Positions 60,231 to 64,000 of a stretch of 64,000 nt of DNA are shown in pieces. A model generated the notes under the pieces. That model was not told where the DNA came from. It ran no database searches and worked only from the letters and a program-made list of their open reading frames with translations. The DNA comes from Clostridiales bacterium Firm_14 (GTDB lineage Bacteria; Bacillota; Clostridia; Saccharofermentanales; Saccharofermentanaceae), in NCBI GenBank assembly GCA_001604135.1, contig LVAT01000045.1, positions 62,001-126,000 of the forward strand. The letters run 5' to 3'. The position numbers and the translations under genes are program-made. Every line of letters begins with the position of its first letter. The first letter of the stretch is position 1.

Positions 60231-60494
60231 ATGGACAGTTTTGATTTCTATGTTAAAGCATATAAGGACGCGAACTGGAGAGCCTTCATGAAAAATGTAA
60301 AGCCTTCCGGTGTAAAGGTCAAAGGGATTCCGCAGGACATTGTGGATGCTGTCAATCATGTGTTAGGACGCGGCGGGGAAGAGTGGCTTAAACGACCGCT
60401 TACGAATCAGTTTGACGGAAAGACCGCTAAGGAAGTCCTGGAGATGCGAAATGGCGAGAAGGCTCTAAAGGCCGTCATCATGCGCCTGCATTGA
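60231..60494 (+). CDS. Small protein with MbcA/ParS-like C-terminal motif
   Basis: An 87-residue soluble protein. The C-terminal part GEEWLKRPLTNQFDGKTAKEVLEMRNG resembles the antitoxin MbcA/ParS toxin-binding domain (WL..PN.aL.GktP.elL), but no RES-type toxin gene is adjacent. TATAAT at 60183-60188 supports a promoter. The ribosome binding site (GGGAT) is weak. Function unknown. Confidence 0.55.
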   Translation: MDSFDFYVKAYKDANWRAFMKNVKPSGVKVKGIPQDIVDAVNHVLGRGGEEWLKRPLTNQFDGKTAKEVLEMRNGEKALKAVIMRLH

Positions 60495-60527
60495 TAATTA
60501 TGAGGAAGAGACAAAGGAGCAGTAATA

Positions 60528-61283
60528 GTGGGAGACAGCAGATTTGTTTCATATTCTGATAGCGAGAAAGAGATAGTCAGACAGGGTATTGGTGCGATCC
60601 GCAGCGTACTGACGGGGAATGATGAAGATGCCAAACTCAGGCTTTTGTTTTGCCTTGACTGGTTTATGGATCCCTATTACGGACAGGATATTTCTGACTT
60701 CAAAGATGAACTGATAACCCTGCTGCAGGAAATCGTGGTTTCCGATAAATCTATGCACGTCAAGGAAGATGCTCTTGAATTGCTGGATTCTTATTGCCAG
60801 GGCCCGTTTCCGGTGCTCGAAGCAAACCTTGAGCATACGGATGAAGAGATTCTTCCCCGGGTTGAATATACGGTTAATTTTCATAGGATCGAGAAAATAG
60901 TGCCGGTCATGGTAGATGAATGCAAACGCTTATATAAGGAAAATAAAAGTGGCTCTCCTGATAAGATTTCTGACCGTTATTGGATCTTGTACGACAAGAA
61001 ACTGTCTTACCATAGTAGGGACTCTCTAATAGAGATGTCTTGGCTGTTTGAAAAGGATGAACTGATGGAAGGTGTGACTTATCAGGGCAATGATTTTTCT
61101 AAGACAGATAAGGACGGATTTTTCTTCAGACCGGAAATTCACTTTAATATTTTCCTTAAGGAAGGAAAGGCGCTCATCACGTATTACTTTGCGACAAGGT
61201 GGGCCAGATGCCTGGAGTACGACCTGACGTGTGTTGATGATAAGTATTCTTTAAGCAACATGGAGGCTGTGTGGGCCGGCTGA
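60528..61283 (+). CDS. Hypothetical protein
   Basis: A 251-residue soluble protein starting with GTG, nine bases after AAAGGAG. The first ~100 residues are helical and could be a HEAT-like repeat pair (LRLLFCLDWFMDPYYGQDISDFKDEL; VKEDALELLDSY). The rest is mixed alpha/beta. I recognise no family. Confidence 0.6.
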   Translation: MGDSRFVSYSDSEKEIVRQGIGAIRSVLTGNDEDAKLRLLFCLDWFMDPYYGQDISDFKDELITLLQEIVVSDKSMHVKEDALELLDSYCQGPFPVLEANLEHTDEEILPRVEYTVNFHRIEKIVPVMVDECKRLYKENKSGSPDKISDRYWILYDKKLSYHSRDSLIEMSWLFEKDELMEGVTYQGNDFSKTDKDGFFFRPEIHFNIFLKEGKALITYYFATRWARCLEYDLTCVDDKYSLSNMEAVWAG

Positions 61284-61408
61284 AGATACTGTTGAAGAAT
61301 TAGAACCAAACAGTCTGCTCATGCAACAAAAAGTCCTTCTTGATTGTATATAAGATATCATGCGGCGAAATGATAAATGATCCGGCGATTCGTCTAAGTG
61401 GAGGATGT

Positions 61409-62521
61409 ATGAAAAAACTGTCTTGCGTGTTGTTATCAATTGTTCTTATGCTGAGTCTTTCTGCGTGCTCCGATGATAAGACGAGGCTTTATGCCGGTGT
61501 ATGCACTTATTATGCTGACGGCGGCCTGATGAGCTTCAGCGAATATGTATATAAATACGACAAAAACGGCTATCCGGTGAAAGAATTCGAATACTATAAC
61601 GGCAACCTGAAAACAACGATAGAGCGCGAATACGATCCATCAGGAAGCTTCACCGAGAAGAAGACCGACAACAGGGATAATGTCGAGTATTTGAGAGAGT
61701 GCGATAAGAACGGTGTCATCAGAAAAGAAACCACCTATGACTATAACGGCGAGGTCGAAGACATTACAGAATATAACGAAAAGGGATTGCCTATCCGAAA
61801 AGAGTCATTTTCGTGGACATATACCGTTGAATATGAATACGATGACAAAGGAAGACTTCAAAAAGAGATCGAAACCGATTACGACGATGACAACGTGGTA
61901 GGAAATATCTACGAGGATATTTATGACTCCGAGGGAGAAAGGATCCGGAGAACCATCACTTCGCCTGACAGAAGCACCGTTCTGGCCGAGAGAACCGAAA
62001 CGATCGAAGACGGCAATAAGAAGACGTTAAACCAATATGACAGTAATGATGAGCTCCGCTATGTTACCGAGAAAGAATATGATACGAAGGGAAACCTCCT
62101 CAAGAAAACATCTTTCAGTATCAAAAACGGCGACAGAGAGTTCCTGTCTTCTTCAGAATATACCTATGACAAAGAAAGCCGCGTCATTGACTTCATCTAC
62201 GTGCTCGGGGACAGGACCGAAACCAAATATGAATATTCGGATGAAGGTTATCTTAAAAAGGAGAGCATCATTACCGAGAAAAGAATCTCGAGCGCAGTTT
62301 ACAGTGACGGATCAGATGCCGAGCTTAAGGAAGTCATTACGGTCAACCATTACAACGCCGACGGGGAAAAGACGGGATCGGAATACTTTGTCGGAGGAGA
62401 ACTCAGTTCATATACCGAGTATTATTATGAAACCGTGAAGGTGAAGAGCGGCAGCAAGTTCCAATTTGATTTCAGGGACAAAAAGCGGAAGCTCGATGAA
62501 AGGGCAAACAGAGTTTACTGA
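61409..62521 (+). CDS. Lipoprotein with YD/RHS-like repeats
   Basis: A 370-residue lipoprotein with lipobox LSAC and lipidated cysteine at residue 20. The mature part consists of irregular ~20-residue repeats of the kind YxYDxxGxxxKxxxY (YKYDKNGYPVKE; YEYDDKGRLQKE; EYDTKGNLLKK), as in RHS/YD-repeat and MORN-like surface proteins. GGAGGA precedes the ATG; the longer frame adds 23 residues. The stop overlaps a possible ATG of the next gene. Function unknown. Confidence 0.75.
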   Translation: MKKLSCVLLSIVLMLSLSACSDDKTRLYAGVCTYYADGGLMSFSEYVYKYDKNGYPVKEFEYYNGNLKTTIEREYDPSGSFTEKKTDNRDNVEYLRECDKNGVIRKETTYDYNGEVEDITEYNEKGLPIRKESFSWTYTVEYEYDDKGRLQKEIETDYDDDNVVGNIYEDIYDSEGERIRRTITSPDRSTVLAERTETIEDGNKKTLNQYDSNDELRYVTEKEYDTKGNLLKKTSFSIKNGDREFLSSSEYTYDKESRVIDFIYVLGDRTETKYEYSDEGYLKKESIITEKRISSAVYSDGSDAELKEVITVNHYNADGEKTGSEYFVGGELSSYTEYYYETVKVKSGSKFQFDFRDKKRKLDERANRVY

Positions 62522-62559
62522 TGAGTATTATTGCATCCGGAGTACAGGAGGTCTTAAAG

Positions 62560-63072
62560 GTGATCAACAAAAAACATATCTTGATTTCTATTCTTGTCGC
62601 AGGCTTCATTCTCACTCTGCCTGCATGCTCGAACGTGGCTGAAACGACTGAAACTCAGGTTTCCACGTCTGCAGCTTCGACGAAGTCTTCGAACTATAAG
62701 GCTCCTGATTTTCCGGAAGGTATGGATCACGAACCGCCTCAGGGACTGGGATTCGATATTTCAAATGAGGACATTTTCGAGAAGGGTTATTACGCCGTCC
62801 AATACGATTCATTCCCAGGCGCATATTTCTACTGGTCATCGAAAAACAACTCCGGCTCAGACATCGAGTGGAGCGTATATCTTTCCGACAAGGAACTCTC
62901 GGAAGACGAGATCAAAGAACTGGCCAAAACAAAATCGCTGGGAGTCAACGAAGGCTCGGATGCAATAAACGAGGGCCAGTGGATATACGTCCTTTGCAGC
63001 ATCAATAAAGAGACTGCATCCGCACCGGTCGATGCGACATTCCATCTCTCCAGTTTTAGGGATTACGCCTGA
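62560..63072 (+). CDS. Small lipoprotein, unknown function
   Basis: A 170-residue lipoprotein with lipobox LPAC and lipidated cysteine at residue 23. I chose the GTG start at 62560 because AGGAGG stands eight bases upstream; the ATG at 62521, which overlaps the previous stop codon, would add 13 residues before the signal peptide. A Thr/Ser-rich linker is followed by a ~110-residue domain of no family I recognise. Probably cotranscribed with the YD-repeat lipoprotein. Confidence 0.7.
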   Translation: MINKKHILISILVAGFILTLPACSNVAETTETQVSTSAASTKSSNYKAPDFPEGMDHEPPQGLGFDISNEDIFEKGYYAVQYDSFPGAYFYWSSKNNSGSDIEWSVYLSDKELSEDEIKELAKTKSLGVNEGSDAINEGQWIYVLCSINKETASAPVDATFHLSSFRDYA

Positions 63073-63158
63073 ATTACCACATTACTTTAGTCCGGCTGAA
63101 AGGTGTTTTCCAATGTGCGATCGGAATCAATAGGTAAATAAATATATCTACATATGAA

Positions 63159-63188
63159 AAAACGGTCCTCATTACTGAGAACCGTTTT
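63159..63188. terminator. Terminator-like hairpin, possibly bidirectional
   Basis: AAAACGGT-C-CTCA and TGAG-A-ACCGTTTT form 12 pairs with one mismatch and a 4-base loop. The A-run before and T-run after allow use in both directions. It lies 86 bases after the small lipoprotein gene. Confidence 0.7.
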
Positions 63189-63410
63189 GAAAGGGCAAAT
63201 CTGAAAGATATTTGCACTTAGGGGCAGTTAAGTGGCAGTAAGCCGTTTTTTAGATGTGCCCCAAGCCCGCAAATGCCTTATTTTATTGGGCTTTGTGAAA
63301 CCCTTTGATTATTTTGGCGGAGAAGGGGGGCACGAATATTTATTGTTTATAACCCTCCATAATTACCGCAAAACCCTAAGAATAAAGGATTCTGGGCTAT
63401 TTCGTTTTTA

Positions 63411-63467
63411 TGTAAATCTTTATAAATCTACGTAAATCTTGCAGATTTTGTTGCATTTTTTGTTGCA
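63411..63467. repeat. Short tandem direct repeats in a ~550-base non-coding, AT-rich gap
   Basis: TAAATCT occurs three times at about 10-base spacing (63413, 63423 and 63433), and TTTTGTTGCA twice (63446-63455 and 63458-63467). Both repeat sets keep helical phasing, as in arm-type recombinase sites or regulator arrays. The gap 63073-63620 holds no gene I can support. It also contains TGGCGGAGAAGGGGGG (about 63317-63332), which looks like the complement of a tRNA 3' end but is not followed by a complete tRNA. TATAAT at 63543-63548 may be the -10 of the next gene. Confidence 0.5.
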
Positions 63468-63620
63468 CTTTTTTATCGGGTTTTGTGACTCTGAAATCGA
63501 CATTCTTTTTTGCTTAACCATAATTGGTAGTTTAAGTGATGATATAATGAATTAGTTTGAGATTTGGGCAACCCTTAGATAGGATAATCAACAGTTTTAA
63601 CGATTAAGGAGAATATGGGT

Positions 63621-64000
63621 ATGGGAAAAATACAGTTTAAATATCATCCCAATATTTATGAGGATGACGTTCTTGTTCATAAGAGCGGTATATGTCAGTG
63701 CTGCGGTAAACAAATAAGCGAGTATATCGAACATATTTATTCAGCAGAGGATGTCGATTGCATCTGTTTACAATGTGTAAGCGATGGAACAGCAGCCCAA
63801 AAGTTTGATGCGGAATTTGTTTCGTGGGCGGAACCTGTCAGTGATCCTGAAAAAAGTGATGAACTGTTTCATAGAACCCCCGGATATCTTGGATGGCAAG
63901 ATGAAAACTGGCTTGCATGTTGTGATGATTACTGCCAATATCTTGGGCGGGTCGGAATTGATGAATTAAATGATCTTGGGATAAAAGACGAAGTGCTGCA
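63621..64000 (+). CDS. CbrC-family (UPF0167) protein, partial, 3' end outside window
   Basis: The frame is open from ATG 63621 to the window end (126 codons). The ATG is nine bases after AAGGAG; another ATG six bases earlier is too close. FKYHPNIYED, ICQCCGK, CLQCVSDGTAAQKFDAEFV, RTPGYLGWQDENWLACCDDYCQYLGRVG match the CbrC/UPF0167 family, with CxxC pairs that may bind zinc. CbrC of E. coli is linked to colicin E2 tolerance; the biochemical role is unknown. The base composition is more AT-rich than the genes before 63 kb, and a repeat-bearing gap precedes it. Confidence 0.85.
   Translation, partial: MGKIQFKYHPNIYEDDVLVHKSGICQCCGKQISEYIEHIYSAEDVDCICLQCVSDGTAAQKFDAEFVSWAEPVSDPEKSDELFHRTPGYLGWQDENWLACCDDYCQYLGRVGIDELNDLGIKDEVL

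Noticed and set aside
60231-60494. Antitoxin of a RES-type toxin-antitoxin pair
   Set aside because: The C-terminal motif is suggestive, but the adjacent gene shows no RES toxin features, so a pair cannot be claimed.
63310-63340. A tRNA gene on the minus strand
   Set aside because: Only a 16-base string resembles a tRNA 3' end. No T-loop, anticodon arm or 5' acceptor arm follows.
63232-63435. A 67-residue open frame in the gap before the CbrC gene
   Set aside because: GTG start without ribosome binding site, no recognisable domain, and it crosses repeats and hairpins in AT-rich DNA.
63480-63540. Short minus-strand frame with a Lys/Cys-rich end (KKCNKKCNK)
   Set aside because: It is produced by the TTTTGTTGCA direct repeats, has no ribosome binding site and no family match.
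1-64000. CRISPR arrays, insertion sequences, rRNA genes
   Set aside because: I saw no regularly spaced repeats of CRISPR length, no transposase gene and no rRNA sequence.

Overview
The window looks like a chromosomal segment of a Gram-positive anaerobe of the Clostridia, possibly a gut or rumen lineage. The evidence is AGGAGG-type ribosome binding sites, many lipobox signal peptides and a sortase-like C-terminal signal, the Rrf2/NifS/NifU-type and NrtR gene sets, and a BlaI/BlaR1 pair. I cannot name the species from sequence alone. Genes are dense, mostly on the + strand, and often overlap by 4-17 bases. The window starts inside a hybrid histidine kinase gene and ends inside a CbrC-family gene.

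Layout. 0-9 kb: the end of a sensor kinase (Hpt domain), a GGDEF/EAL protein, an anion permease-like protein, and a minus-strand NAD-salvage operon (nrtR - NMN adenylyltransferase - pnuC) whose promoter is covered by a perfect 21-bp dyad. The first of four large paralogous lipoproteins follows. 9-13 kb: a MutS-like ATPase and small hypothetical or membrane genes. 13-24.6 kb: a sulfur/cysteine regulon. It holds an Rrf2-type regulator, cysteine desulfurase and scaffold, cystathionine enzymes (mccB/mccA-like), metNI, a glutamate-cysteine ligase-like gene, a class II amidotransferase, metQ, an iron alcohol dehydrogenase and an AhpD-like protein. Four copies of one operator (ACCTATT-N5-A(A/G)TAGG(T/A)) lie at its promoters. 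Two of its transcripts begin with Cys- or Cys/Met-rich leader peptides followed by terminators that can be disrupted by pairing with the leader coding sequence, which is the layout of translation-coupled attenuation.

25-40 kb: a wHTH regulator, a second MutS-like ATPase, a cell-surface protein, a membrane-anchored HNH protein, and many small enzymes (HAD, Nudix, LUD, GNAT, GH25, SDR). 40-49 kb: two signalling modules, BlaI-BlaR1-lipoprotein and ECF sigma-membrane protein-lipoprotein, each ending in a paralogue of the large lipoprotein. 49-60 kb: a metallo-beta-lactamase fold protein, a lone sugar-type ABC permease, an ABC exporter pair, an SPFH protein, tcdA, and the fourth paralogous lipoprotein. 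60-63 kb: hypothetical proteins and two lipoproteins. 63.1-63.6 kb is AT-rich, non-coding and repeat-bearing, and may mark the edge of a foreign segment.

The strongest leads are the paired leader-peptide attenuators with the shared Rrf2 box, and the four paralogous sensor/solute-binding-like lipoproteins coupled to different signalling proteins. Coordinates of starts were chosen by ribosome binding site, signal peptide or family N-terminus, so several differ from the longest open frame.
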